This document shows, piece after piece, positions 48,770-57,567 of a stretch of DNA of 64,000 bases (positions are counted from its first letter, which is position 1; every line of letters starts with the position of its first letter). This DNA is from Fibrobacter sp. UWR4 (lineage in GTDB: Bacteria; Fibrobacterota; Fibrobacteria; Fibrobacterales; Fibrobacteraceae). Made by a program: the position numbers and the translations under genes. The stretch lies in NCBI RefSeq assembly GCF_003149045.1, contig NZ_QGDU01000013.1:1-64000 (forward strand), written 5' to 3'. The notes beneath the pieces are model-generated. The model ran no database searches. It had not been told where the DNA came from and worked only from the letters and a program-made list of their open reading frames with translations.

Positions 48770-51700
48770 CTAAGCCATCTTGCTGGCGTCCGTATGTCCG
48801 GTCTTCTCCACCTTCCCTGCGAAATAGCTATAAGCCGCCGGCACAATGAAGAGCGTCATGAAGGTAGCGAACGTGAGGCCACCGGCGATGGCGATGCCCA
48901 TAGCCATACGGCTAGGCGTGCCCGTGAGGATCAAGGGCACTGCGCCCAATACCGTAGAAAGGCTAGTCATGAGGATTGGGCGGAAGCGGCGTTCCGCCGC
49001 CTGCCTAGCCGCTTCCAGCTTAGAACATCCGGTAGCAGCCGCAATCTGGTTTGCAAATTCCACAATCAAAATGCCGTTTTTCGTCACCAAGGCAATCAAA
49101 AGAATCAAGGCGATTTCACTGAAGATATTCAAGGTCTGTCCCGTCAGGAACAGGCAAGCCAGCGCACCAGCCAAAGCCAGCGGCACCGTAAAGAAAATCA
49201 CCAGAGGAGCGCGGAAGCTTTCAAACTGTCCCGCAAGAACCAGGAAGATCAAAGCCAGCGCCAGCAGGAACACAATGTACAAGCCGGAAGAACTTTCCTC
49301 GAATTCCTTGGACGCACCACTCAAAGTAGTGCTCACGTTGGGATATTCCTTCAGGAGGCCTTTGGCAATTCGACGCATTTCTTCCACGCCGTCGCCGATG
49401 GTCTTTCCCGGGACAAGACCCGCCTGAATTGTCGCAGCGCTAAAGCGGTTATAGCGCGGGAGCGACGGCGACGCAGAACGTTCCGTATAAGTGATAAAGT
49501 TGTCAACACTCACTGCTTCACCCTTGTTATTCTTCACCGTCAGCAAGGACAAGTTTTGCGGCGTGGCACGGTACTGATAACCTACGGCCCCCACCACATC
49601 ATATTGGCGGCCGTCCTTGTAGTATTCACCATAACTCATGTCACTAATACTTAACTGCACAGCCTGAGCAATATCATTTACAGACACCCCTTCTTCATTA
49701 GCCTTGTCGCGCAAGATCTCGATATGAAGTTCCGGCTTGGTAAACTTCAGATTGGTATTCACCACGCTAAACACCGGACTCTTGCTAGCCTCTTCCATGA
49801 ACTTGGGCACCAAGGTTCGCAGCACTTCAATAGAACCAGCCTGCAGCACAAACTGTACCGGCAAACCACCACGCTGAGTACTGATGCTCTGAGGTTCAAA
49901 CACCATCACGCGAAGGTCAGGATATTCGTTACCCAGAATCTGGATGGCGTGAGCAATTTCACTCTGGGGCCGACGAGCCGTCTTGTCGTCATTCAAGGAC
50001 AGACGAATTCTGGAGTTACCCGCATTCCAGGCGCCAGCCTGCATTTCCTTGTATTCACCACTATCCAAAATGTTCATGACCTCGTCCACAAAAGCATCGG
50101 CCATACGCTTGGTGCGGGTAAGGGTCACGCCTTCAGGCATGTTCACGTTCACCATCACGGAGCCGGAATCTTCCGTAGGAGCCATTTCGCTACTCATATT
50201 GTTGAAGCAGAAATAAGCAGCCACCAGAAGCCCTGCCACCACCGGGAACAATAGCCAGCGTAACTTCAGGAAGCCACCCAGAAGCACAGAATAAATGCGG
50301 TTCAAGCCATTAAAGAAAGGTTCCGTAAAGTTATAGAAGCGCCCTTTCTTCTGCCTGCGCAGGAACTTGGAGCAAAGCATGGGAGAAAGAGTCAAAGCGC
50401 ACAAAGTGGAAAGGAACACCGTTCCAATCATCACCGCCACGAACTCACGGAACAAGAGGCCCGTGGTACCGCCCAAGGCAAGCACCGGCACAAACACGGA
50501 CATCAATACCACAGAGGTGGCAATCACGGCAAAGAAGATTTCGTTGGTACCCGCCACAGCAGCCTGCTTCGGGGTCATGCCCTTTTCAATCTTGTCGTAA
50601 ATGTTTTCCACAATCACAATGGCATCATCCACCACAAGGCCGATGGCAAGCACCATTGCAAGCAAAGTCAAAACGTTAATACTGAATCCGCAAAGGTACA
50701 GGACAAAGAAGCTACCGATCACAGCCACCGGCACCACCACCATGGGGATAATGGTTGTACGGCCCTGACGGAGGAAGGCGAAGATAATGGCAGTCACCAG
50801 GAGGAATGCAACAAAGATGGTCTCCACCACTTCCTTGATGGATGCGCGAATGTTGATGGAAGTGTCGCGGCCGTAGAGCATATCCACGCCTTCGGGAAGT
50901 TCGCGACGGATGTCTTCCACACGCTTGTAGAATTCGTCGGCAATATTCACATGGTTACTGCCGGGCTGAGCCACCAAGGCGCAAGTAATAGTGTTCTTAC
51001 CGTTACGACGGAAACCCTTACGAGTATCCATGGGTTCGTAATGGATGGTAGCCACATCGGCCACATGAATCACGGTGCCGTCAGCCGCAGTCTTCACAGC
51101 GATTCTGCCGAAGGCTTCAGGGTCCGGAATTCGGCCCAAGGTACGGATAGAAAGAGTTGTTTCAGAACCTTCGATGGAACCGGAAGGAAGTTCCAGGTTG
51201 CCACGCTTCAGGGCGGCGCTCATTTCGCTTCCGGTAACGCCCATGGCCTGCATTCGGATGGGATCGATCCACAAGCGGACCACCGGCTGCTTTTCGCCCC
51301 AGATCATCACTTCGGAAACACCGTTGATGGTCTGCAAGCGTTCCTTCACATGGTTGCGGGCAAGTTCAGAAACTTCCATGGGGTCCAGCTTATCGCTGAC
51401 CAGGCTGATCATCAAAATGGGGTCGGAGTCGGAGTCGCTCTTGTTGACGGTAGGTTCGTCCACATCGTCGGGCAAGCGGCGGCGCACGCGGCTTACGCGG
51501 TCTCGGATATCGTTGGCGGCCGCTTCCAGGTCCATGCCCGTTTCGAATTCCGCACTGATGTAGGAGAAGCCATCGGAACTGGTAGAAGTCAAGGCCTTGA
51601 TGCCCGGAGCACTATTGATGGAAGATTCAAGAACTTCGGTAACTTCCGCTTCCACCACCGCAGCGTTTGCGCCGGGATAAGAAGTTCGTACCTGAATCAA

Positions 51701-51829
51701 GGGATAGTCAACATTGGGAAATTCGCGGATACCCAGGTTGCTCATGCCGAAGGCGCCCAGCAACAGGATGACCAAAGCCATCACAGTCATGAGGACCGGG
51801 CGACGAACTGAAAGGTTAGCTACACTCAT
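48770..51829 (-). CDS. RND-family efflux pump permease (AcrB-like)
   Basis: Proton-driven inner-membrane transporter of 1019 residues, full HAE1 length. The proton-relay residues are in VLAIGLVVDDAIVIVENI (two Asp in TM4) and LIALVTKNGILIVEF (Lys in TM10). The N-terminus LSVRRPVLMTVMALVIL and PNVDYPLIQVRTSYPGA are typical. Substrate unknown. It is preceded on the strand by its adaptor gene. No TolC-like gene is in the window, so the outer channel must be encoded elsewhere. Confidence 0.93.
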   Translation of the reverse strand: MSVANLSVRRPVLMTVMALVILLLGAFGMSNLGIREFPNVDYPLIQVRTSYPGANAAVVEAEVTEVLESSINSAPGIKALTSTSSDGFSYISAEFETGMDLEAAANDIRDRVSRVRRRLPDDVDEPTVNKSDSDSDPILMISLVSDKLDPMEVSELARNHVKERLQTINGVSEVMIWGEKQPVVRLWIDPIRMQAMGVTGSEMSAALKRGNLELPSGSIEGSETTLSIRTLGRIPDPEAFGRIAVKTAADGTVIHVADVATIHYEPMDTRKGFRRNGKNTITCALVAQPGSNHVNIADEFYKRVEDIRRELPEGVDMLYGRDTSINIRASIKEVVETIFVAFLLVTAIIFAFLRQGRTTIIPMVVVPVAVIGSFFVLYLCGFSINVLTLLAMVLAIGLVVDDAIVIVENIYDKIEKGMTPKQAAVAGTNEIFFAVIATSVVLMSVFVPVLALGGTTGLLFREFVAVMIGTVFLSTLCALTLSPMLCSKFLRRQKKGRFYNFTEPFFNGLNRIYSVLLGGFLKLRWLLFPVVAGLLVAAYFCFNNMSSEMAPTEDSGSVMVNVNMPEGVTLTRTKRMADAFVDEVMNILDSGEYKEMQAGAWNAGNSRIRLSLNDDKTARRPQSEIAHAIQILGNEYPDLRVMVFEPQSISTQRGGLPVQFVLQAGSIEVLRTLVPKFMEEASKSPVFSVVNTNLKFTKPELHIEILRDKANEEGVSVNDIAQAVQLSISDMSYGEYYKDGRQYDVVGAVGYQYRATPQNLSLLTVKNNKGEAVSVDNFITYTERSASPSLPRYNRFSAATIQAGLVPGKTIGDGVEEMRRIAKGLLKEYPNVSTTLSGASKEFEESSSGLYIVFLLALALIFLVLAGQFESFRAPLVIFFTVPLALAGALACLFLTGQTLNIFSEIALILLIALVTKNGILIVEFANQIAAATGCSKLEAARQAAERRFRPILMTSLSTVLGAVPLILTGTPSRMAMGIAIAGGLTFATFMTLFIVPAAYSYFAGKVEKTGHTDASKMA

Positions 51830-51836
51830 CTTAATT

Positions 51837-51892
51837 AGTAGGAAGTAGGAAGTTATTAGTAGGAAGCGGTCTACTTTTGTTTAGTCTACTTC
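51837..51892. repeat. AGTAGGAAG-type intergenic repeat, copy 3
   Basis: AGTAGGAAGTAGGAAG, then AGTAGGAAG and TAGTCTACTT, between the adaptor and pump genes and running over the adaptor stop. Confidence 0.65.
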
Positions 51893-52993
51893 GTAATCGG
51901 TATTGTTGCGGATTTCACGAATGCGGATAGAACTGCCCTGACGGATGCTGATCAAGCCTGAGGTAATCACCGTATCACCTTCATTCAAGCCGGAAACCAC
52001 ATCCACAGAAATCGGAGTGCGGAGTCCCGTTACCACACGGGTCATCTGGGCCTTGCCTTCCTTGGCAACAAACACATAGGCGCCATCCTTATCCAAAGTC
52101 AAAGCTTCTGCAGGAACGGGAATAGACTTCGCATGGCCCGTAGAAAGTTCCACACTCACCTTGGCGTAGCTACCAGCGATCAAATCACCATTCGCATTAT
52201 CCACCACAACCATAATCTGGCGGGTACGGCTGCTTTCAGAAATAGTGGCATCCAGAGCCTTCACCTTTCCGGCCTTATCAATACCACGTTCCTCATCACG
52301 AAGATTGATCATGTCGCCCACTTTCAAATTGGATGCATAACGCTGCGGCAAGGCAAACTTGGCCTTTAACTGCTTGACTTCGCTAAGTGTCGCAATAGAG
52401 GTGCCGGTGGTCATCCAGGCGCCTGCAGACACATTCACAAATCCAAGCTTACCGCTAAACGGCGCACGAACTTCAGTCTTTGCAATTTGAGCCTTAATCA
52501 GCTCCACACTTGCATCAGCAGATTTCAGGGAAGCTTCAGCCGCTTCAAGGTCAATCTGGGTTGCGGCATTCTTTTCGACCAGGCCCTGGGTACGTTCCAT
52601 TTTCTGCCTAGCCAGCTGCTGGTTGGATTCAGCCTGTTTCAGCTGAGCTCTCAATTCCGAATCATCGATCTTTGCCAGGAGAGCGCCCTTCTGCACATTG
52701 GCCCCATCCTTAGCGTATAAGTTCACCAAGCGTCCGTTCGCGGCAGAGGTCAATTCCACACTGTTCATGGCTTCCAAGGTTGCCATGGTCTGGAAGTTCT
52801 TATTGGCTTCATGAGATTGGGCAATATAACCTTCGACAGCAAAAGTCTTGGCACCACGGCCACCAGGTCCGCCCTTGCCAGCACCAGGACCTCCAGGTCC
52901 CTTTCCTGTAGGCGCCCCCTTAGCATCATCGCCGCCACATGCGGACAGCGCCAGCACCAGAGCGACAACAATCAATTCAAAAAATCTTTTCAT
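51881..52993 (-). CDS. RND pump periplasmic adaptor lipoprotein
   Basis: Membrane fusion protein of 370 residues. The lipobox is LALSAC (Cys 18). A Gly-rich linker (PGGPGAGKGGPGGRG) separates it from the domains: barrel-sandwich hybrid (AANGRLVNLYAKDGANVQKG, RAPFSGKLGFVNVSAGAWM), an alpha-hairpin, beta-barrel and membrane-proximal domain. It would link the pump at 48770 to an outer channel. ATG 52993 starts a normal lipoprotein signal; upstream in-frame codons do not. The gap to the pump gene is 51 bp and holds a repeat. Confidence 0.9.
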   Translation of the reverse strand: MKRFFELIVVALVLALSACGGDDAKGAPTGKGPGGPGAGKGGPGGRGAKTFAVEGYIAQSHEANKNFQTMATLEAMNSVELTSAANGRLVNLYAKDGANVQKGALLAKIDDSELRAQLKQAESNQQLARQKMERTQGLVEKNAATQIDLEAAEASLKSADASVELIKAQIAKTEVRAPFSGKLGFVNVSAGAWMTTGTSIATLSEVKQLKAKFALPQRYASNLKVGDMINLRDEERGIDKAGKVKALDATISESSRTRQIMVVVDNANGDLIAGSYAKVSVELSTGHAKSIPVPAEALTLDKDGAYVFVAKEGKAQMTRVVTGLRTPISVDVVSGLNEGDTVITSGLISIRQGSSIRIREIRNNTDYEVD

Positions 52994-53097
52994 ATCCATC
53001 CAAGGATAAAAGCGTGAAACAATCCTCATCCAGTTTTTCGACATTTAGATGCCTCAAACAAGATAAGGGTTACAAGGTCATGTGCCCAAACACTCCC

Positions 53098-53808
53098 TTA
53101 GAACTTCACATTTAAAATCAAGCCGCTTCCATCTTCGCTGAATTCCGGAACAAACTGCATTCTTTCCGAAAAAGCCTTCGACGACGTCTTACGGTAAATT
53201 CGAACAGCATCCAGCATGGAAATCACTCGATTCAAGACAAGAGCTCCAGCACTAGCCTGAAATACAATGCGACTCACTCGGTAGTGACGCAAACGGCTCT
53301 TGTATTCTTCCATATGTTCAGTGGTCTCGGGATTATCGGAGCTACCCCAATCCCATTGAATGCTGGCATCCAATTCTTCGTCAACCTTCTTGCCAGCGCG
53401 GATCATGGCCTGGTTATAATCTTCATCCATATCCGGAGAGGAATTCTGACCAGCAACACCACTACGGCTACGATAGTCGCCCACCTTATTCAGCATGGAT
53501 GTTTTCTTACTGCTAGTCGTAAGTCCTGCATGTCGAACAGCGTAGTCGTGAGCAGAAGTAATATAGCGTTCACCAATAAAATAGGAACCGATGGTGGAAA
53601 CCCAAAGAGCCACATCAGCCCACACAAAAGGACGGACCAGGCCCTTTTCCTCCAAGTACAGTTCACCCATACCAGGAAGCAATGCAGATGCGCCTACCGC
53701 AAGAGCCAAGCTCTTGTCACGGTTCTTGCTTACCGTTTCATCAACGGAAATCACCACCTGGGAAAAGGCGGAGACTGCAGCAAGTAATAGGACGCAAAGA
53801 AGCTTCAT
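53098..53808 (-). CDS. Secreted DUF5683-like protein
   Basis: 236 residues with a signal peptide (1-16, ending SAFSQ). Two hydrophobic segments surround LLPGMGELYLEEKGLVRPF (about 42-85), a P-G-x-G-x-x-Y pattern seen in DUF5683 proteins. A polar middle follows, then a hydrophobic stretch near 195-210 and an end GSGLILNVKF. It shares one base with the stop of the next protein's gene and is related to it, so the two are probably a working pair in the envelope. Function unknown. Confidence 0.7.
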   Translation of the reverse strand: MKLLCVLLLAAVSAFSQVVISVDETVSKNRDKSLALAVGASALLPGMGELYLEEKGLVRPFVWADVALWVSTIGSYFIGERYITSAHDYAVRHAGLTTSSKKTSMLNKVGDYRSRSGVAGQNSSPDMDEDYNQAMIRAGKKVDEELDASIQWDWGSSDNPETTEHMEEYKSRLRHYRVSRIVFQASAGALVLNRVISMLDAVRIYRKTSSKAFSERMQFVPEFSEDGSGLILNVKF

Positions 53809-55331
53809 TAGAATCCCCAGCTAGCCTGAACGTTCACGCCAAAGCCGCCGAACAACTGGAGGCCACTATCGAAGTGCAGACGGTCATACCAGGACAAATC
53901 TTCCTGATACAAGGTCTTATTGAAAGAACTTGCAGAAAGAGCAGCGTCTACAGCGGAAACAATATGGTTCAGGATCAAACCGCCAAAGAACCAAGCCTGC
54001 ATGTCGGCATAATCATTTGCCTTGCTACGGATAGAACGGTACTTTTTCATGTTGTCAGATGCACCCAGCACTTCCGTTGCGGATTCAGGATTTTCCAGAC
54101 CGAGATTCGTTGCCACAGCTTCGTCAGTCACATCGTCCCAACCCAGCACATAGGCCTTGTCGGCAATCTGCTGATAAACAGCGGATGCATCATCAAATCC
54201 ATCCACTTGTTCAATTTCTTCACCAAGGCTTACCGGAGTGGTTACGAAATCACTCTTGAACTGACCGTCATTGGTGTAAAGCTTATCCCTGTTATAGCAA
54301 CCGCGATCGGAGGCATTGTTATAGATACCGTCGCAGAAGGATTCTCGTGTACCAAGGTAACGTCTACGGAATTCAGTTTCGTAGTTTACGGCATCCTGGT
54401 CGTAGAGGTCTCGCATCTTACGTTCATAGCGACCGATAGAATAATGCTTCTTGGCAAACTTTTTATAGTCCCGAACCTGGTCATTATACTTGTATACGGA
54501 GTAATAGTACCAGCCACTCCAAAGGGCAGCTTCCAAAGCCAGGTAGACACCACCACGAACATAATTGAAGCTGGAACCGCCCACATACATCTGACCGGAA
54601 CCAGGAATGATGAGGGACATGAACATGGCCTTACGGGGGCTTCTGTACTTACCCCTCATCTCATCAATGCCGTTCACCTTGGAAACCTTCACCGGACCAA
54701 GAAGGTCACGACGGCTCATGGAACTGCTGGAAGGCGCATCAGACACAGAACTACTGGACATTGCTGCGGCGATAGAATCTGCCTTAGCCTTTTCGGCAGC
54801 GGCAACGGAATCGGCAATCATCTGGGCAACTGCGGCGGAGTCGCGAGCAATCGCTTCCAGATCATCACGAATACGGGCGGAATCTGCGTATGCCTGAATG
54901 GCACGAGCATAGGCTTCATTTGCATCAATGTTCTTGTTTTCTGCAGCAGCGGCGGCAGCGTCATCGGCAGCCTTAGCACTATCGGAGTTCATGGCGGCCT
55001 GGGTTGCCATTTCCATGTTCCTGCGCTTTTCTTCGGCAGCTTCCCTGGCTAGGCGTTCCGCTTCGGCATCGGCGGCGGCCTGTTCTGCAGCAGCCTTTTC
55101 AGCGGCTGCTTTCTCGGCAGCCATTCGATCTGCTTCAGCCTTTTCTTCGGCAGCTTTCTTCTCGGCGGCGGCCATTTCTTCGGCAGCCTTCACAGAATCG
55201 GCTTTGGCCTGTTCAGCAGCAGTTTCCTCCGCTTCAAATTCAGCAAAAAGGTCTCTCGGCTGAGCAAAGGACGTAGAAACAAACATTCCGGCCACCAGGG
55301 CCATTACACTAACGAATGTAAACTTGCGCAT
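53808..55331 (-). CDS. Secreted protein with Ala/Glu coiled coil and DUF5683-like domain
   Basis: 507 residues. A signal peptide (1-23, ending SFAQ), a long Ala/Glu/Lys-rich coiled coil with AAEKAAAE-type repeats (about 30-195), a Ser-rich stretch (SSSSVSDAPSSSSMS), then a DUF5683-like part (SLIIPGSGQMYVGGSSFNYVR) related to the protein at 53098, and a barrel-like end (LQLFGGFGVNVQASWGF). The coiled coil could reach across the periplasm. Low-complexity DNA in the first third may make the length variable between strains. Confidence 0.75.
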   Translation of the reverse strand: MRKFTFVSVMALVAGMFVSTSFAQPRDLFAEFEAEETAAEQAKADSVKAAEEMAAAEKKAAEEKAEADRMAAEKAAAEKAAAEQAAADAEAERLAREAAEEKRRNMEMATQAAMNSDSAKAADDAAAAAAENKNIDANEAYARAIQAYADSARIRDDLEAIARDSAAVAQMIADSVAAAEKAKADSIAAAMSSSSVSDAPSSSSMSRRDLLGPVKVSKVNGIDEMRGKYRSPRKAMFMSLIIPGSGQMYVGGSSFNYVRGGVYLALEAALWSGWYYYSVYKYNDQVRDYKKFAKKHYSIGRYERKMRDLYDQDAVNYETEFRRRYLGTRESFCDGIYNNASDRGCYNRDKLYTNDGQFKSDFVTTPVSLGEEIEQVDGFDDASAVYQQIADKAYVLGWDDVTDEAVATNLGLENPESATEVLGASDNMKKYRSIRSKANDYADMQAWFFGGLILNHIVSAVDAALSASSFNKTLYQEDLSWYDRLHFDSGLQLFGGFGVNVQASWGF

Positions 55332-55366
55332 ACCATAAAAATAGAAAATTTGATGTGACGACGCAT

Positions 55367-55440
55367 TGCAAATATAAGCGAAGCGCGATATTTGCAGGGG
55401 TGGGAGTCCAGAGGGCGGGGAACAGCCCCGCCCTTTGCAT
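55367..55440. repeat. GC-rich dispersed repeat, copy B
   Basis: Near-identical to 21349-21422 in the same orientation: AAGCGAAGCGC, GGGGTGGGAGTCCAG, GGGCGGGG-AACAG-CCCCGCCC, TTTGCAT. Differences fall mostly in the left part. Confidence 0.8.
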
Positions 55441-55444
55441 CTAT

Positions 55445-55475
55445 AAAAAGAACCGCCCCCGTTAGGGAGCGGTTC
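55445..55475 (-). terminator. Terminator of the rpsF-rpsR-rplI operon
   Basis: GAACCGCCCCC (55450-55460) pairs with GGGAGCGGTTC (55465-55475) with one mismatch; on the minus strand TTTTTAT follows. Confidence 0.85.
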
Positions 55476-55518
55476 ATAAGCTTTTAGCTGAAAGGTTAGT
55501 TAGCTAAAGGACGGACAA

Positions 55519-55968
55519 TTAAGCCTGTTCCTTAGTCACCCAAACCTTGACCTGAGCTTCAACGTCGCCGAAGACCTTGATGGTAACGGTGTAGACGCCA
55601 ACCTGCTTGATGGGTTCAGCCAGTTCAACCTGAGCGCGAGTGATCTTGACACCCTGCTTGGTGATTGCTTCAGCGATGTCGGATGCGGATACAGAACCGT
55701 ACAGACGTTCGCCTTCAACAACGCGGCGTTCCATGTTCACAGAAATCTGAGAAAGCTTAGCAGCTACGTCGCCAGCAGCTGCCAGTTCCTTCTGGAAAGC
55801 AGCCTCAACAGCAGCGCGGTTGTTTTCGATTTCAGCGATAGCTTCCTTGGTAGCGCGGACAGCGAGCTTGCGAGGGAAGAGGTAGTTATTTGCATAACCA
55901 TTCTTAACCTTCACAACGTCGAGCATCTTACCGAGGTGAGGTACGTTAGCCTTAAGAATAATTTCCAT
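55519..55968 (-). CDS. rplI: 50S ribosomal protein L9
   Basis: 149 residues, normal length. The N-terminal domain MEIILKANVPHLGKMLDVVKVKNGYANNYLFPRKLA is the L9 signature region; a long connecting helix and the C-terminal domain (GERLYGSVSASDIAEAI) follow. Third gene of the S6-S18-L9 operon. Confidence 0.97.
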   Translation of the reverse strand: MEIILKANVPHLGKMLDVVKVKNGYANNYLFPRKLAVRATKEAIAEIENNRAAVEAAFQKELAAAGDVAAKLSQISVNMERRVVEGERLYGSVSASDIAEAITKQGVKITRAQVELAEPIKQVGVYTVTIKVFGDVEAQVKVWVTKEQA

Positions 55969-55985
55969 AGTCTAGTTCCTCCTTA

Positions 55986-56237
55986 TTAGCGCATGCTGTC
56001 AGAGACAAACGGAAGGATAGCCATCTGACGAGCACGCTTGATAGCTTCGTTCAGCATACGCTGATACTTAGCGGAGGTGCCAGAAATACGGCGAGGAATG
56101 ATCTTGCCACGTTCAGAGATGAAGCGACGAAGAGTCTTTTCGTCCTTGTAGTCAATGAACTGAACATTGTTTTCGGTGAACCAGCAAGTCTTCTTGCGAC
56201 GAATACGGGTTGCCTGCTTCTTATCTTCAAAAGCCAT
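55986..56237 (-). CDS. rpsR: 30S ribosomal protein S18
   Basis: 83 residues with a basic N-terminus and the S18 core [20 protein letters not shown] followed by [21 protein letters not shown] single Cys (KKTCWF) remains of the zinc-binding N-terminus. Its start shares one base with the rpsF stop. Confidence 0.97.
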   Translation of the reverse strand: MAFEDKKQATRIRRKKTCWFTENNVQFIDYKDEKTLRRFISERGKIIPRRISGTSAKYQRMLNEAIKRARQMAILPFVSDSMR

Positions 56238-56605
56238 TATTCAGCCTCCCCTTCTTCTGCGTCAACCGGAACGATTTCTTCGGTAGACTGAGCCATGTCT
56301 GCATTGTAAACGATTTCGGTCATCGGATAATCAGCGAGGGTCATCCAACGGAGAACGTTTTCATTGAGCTTGAGAGCTGCTTCCATAGCGGCAACAGTTG
56401 CAACTTCTGCCTTGTAGTAGAAGATCACATAGAAGCCGTGCTGGCGCTTGTTGATAGAATAAGCGAGCTTGCGCTTGCCCCAATCGTCACGACGAACAAT
56501 TTCGCCGCCCTTAGTGATTGCAGCGGCGATGGTCTCGATTTCAGCCTTGATGGCGTCGTCAGAGATCATAGCGTCGATGATCACCATAGTTTCATACTGT
56601 CTCAT
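56237..56605 (-). CDS. rpsF: 30S ribosomal protein S6
   Basis: 122 residues. [11 protein letters not shown] at the start, [21 protein letters not shown] and [13 protein letters not shown] are typical of S6. The acidic C-terminus is short. AAAGGGATC lies before ATG 56605. Unlike many bacteria there is no ssb gene between rpsF and rpsR. Confidence 0.97.
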   Translation of the reverse strand: MRQYETMVIIDAMISDDAIKAEIETIAAAITKGGEIVRRDDWGKRKLAYSINKRQHGFYVIFYYKAEVATVAAMEAALKLNENVLRWMTLADYPMTEIVYNADMAQSTEEIVPVDAEEGEAE

Positions 56606-56678
56606 AGTGAGATCCCTTTGGTCTTTCGCCCAGGATACCAACATTGGCCCCGGGAGGGTTCCGATAAAATCGGTGCAC

Positions 56679-56709
56679 CAAATATAGAAAAAAGGGATAA
56701 AATGTCAAA
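56679..56709 (-). promoter_or_regulatory. Promoter of rpsF operon (TTGACA / TATATTTG)
   Basis: On the minus strand TTGACA (56709-56704), 16 bp, TATATTTG (56687-56680). About 75 bp lie between it and the rpsF start, room for a leader with autoregulation by S6/S18. Confidence 0.75.
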
Positions 56710-56729
56710 CTAGGGAGGGCAGTCGCCCC

Positions 56730-57536
56730 TTAAATTCCCAGCTGGAAGCCCAAAAATCCAAAAGTGGCCCATTCACTGACCCCTCGATTGAAGAACCTCT
56801 GGGTACCAATTTCCACGGAAATCCAGGTAGAACGGAGATTTTTCCTAGCCCAGGGCCAAACTTCCTGCAAATTGAGGGCCGCACCGGGGGTCAAGGTCAA
56901 CTGGACCGCGCGGGCAAAATTGTACTCCAGAAGAACACTTCCCGTAAATCCCCACAATTCATTTAGACGATAGCCAAGACCAGTACCGACACCTAGGGAG
57001 AATCCATCCAGGGAAAACATTTTCTCGCAGGCTCCACGGGAAGTGTTTTCATCCATGGTATCCGCAGGGGCCCAGGATACAGCCCATCCTCCTTCCCGAA
57101 GGGAATTCTTGTGAGTCCGCACCTGGTCTCTAAATTCTTCAATGCTGGTATTCTCAAGACCAAAAATCGGTTCCACGTACATATCCAGCGATTCAAGGAC
57201 TTTGTGAAGCCTCAAATTCAGACGATAACGCTGGTACATGATCATTACATCGGAATCTAGATCGCCCCCCAGGAATCGGACATCCACCCCCGCACTTATG
57301 GTAGGCGTATAAAAATATTCCAGCTGACCCTGCCAGTGTCCCATACAATCGCAGTCATCCGTGGGATTATAAATACCGGCACCAATCCCGATGGATAACC
57401 CTTTGCCCGTGTAGGCTGTTTGTCGCGGGAGGGGGATGTTCTTATTACCGTCCGTTCCCTGCAACAAGGAATCCGTCGCTACATCGGAAGCGAAGGAGAA
57501 AATTGCAGAAAACAAAATAAACAGCAGTACAGGCAC
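56730..57536 (-). CDS. Probable outer-membrane beta-barrel protein
   Basis: 268 residues with a signal peptide (1-16, ending FSFAS). After a short linker, alternating strands (LSIGIGAGIYNPTDD, GQLEYFYTPTISAGVDVRF, YRLNLRLHKVL, FSLGVGTGLGYRL, GSVLLEYNF) end in FGFLGFQLGI, as in small outer-membrane barrels. The start is GTG 57536, the only one that gives a full signal peptide; its ribosome binding site is poor. No family name. Confidence 0.65.
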   Translation of the reverse strand: MPVLLFILFSAIFSFASDVATDSLLQGTDGNKNIPLPRQTAYTGKGLSIGIGAGIYNPTDDCDCMGHWQGQLEYFYTPTISAGVDVRFLGGDLDSDVMIMYQRYRLNLRLHKVLESLDMYVEPIFGLENTSIEEFRDQVRTHKNSLREGGWAVSWAPADTMDENTSRGACEKMFSLDGFSLGVGTGLGYRLNELWGFTGSVLLEYNFARAVQLTLTPGAALNLQEVWPWARKNLRSTWISVEIGTQRFFNRGVSEWATFGFLGFQLGI

Positions 57537-57567
57537 ACCCTAATTATAATAAAAACAGAACGATACC

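Noticed and set aside
48770-52993. Complete tripartite efflux system
   Set aside because: Only permease and adaptor are present; the envelope genes upstream are not TolC-like.
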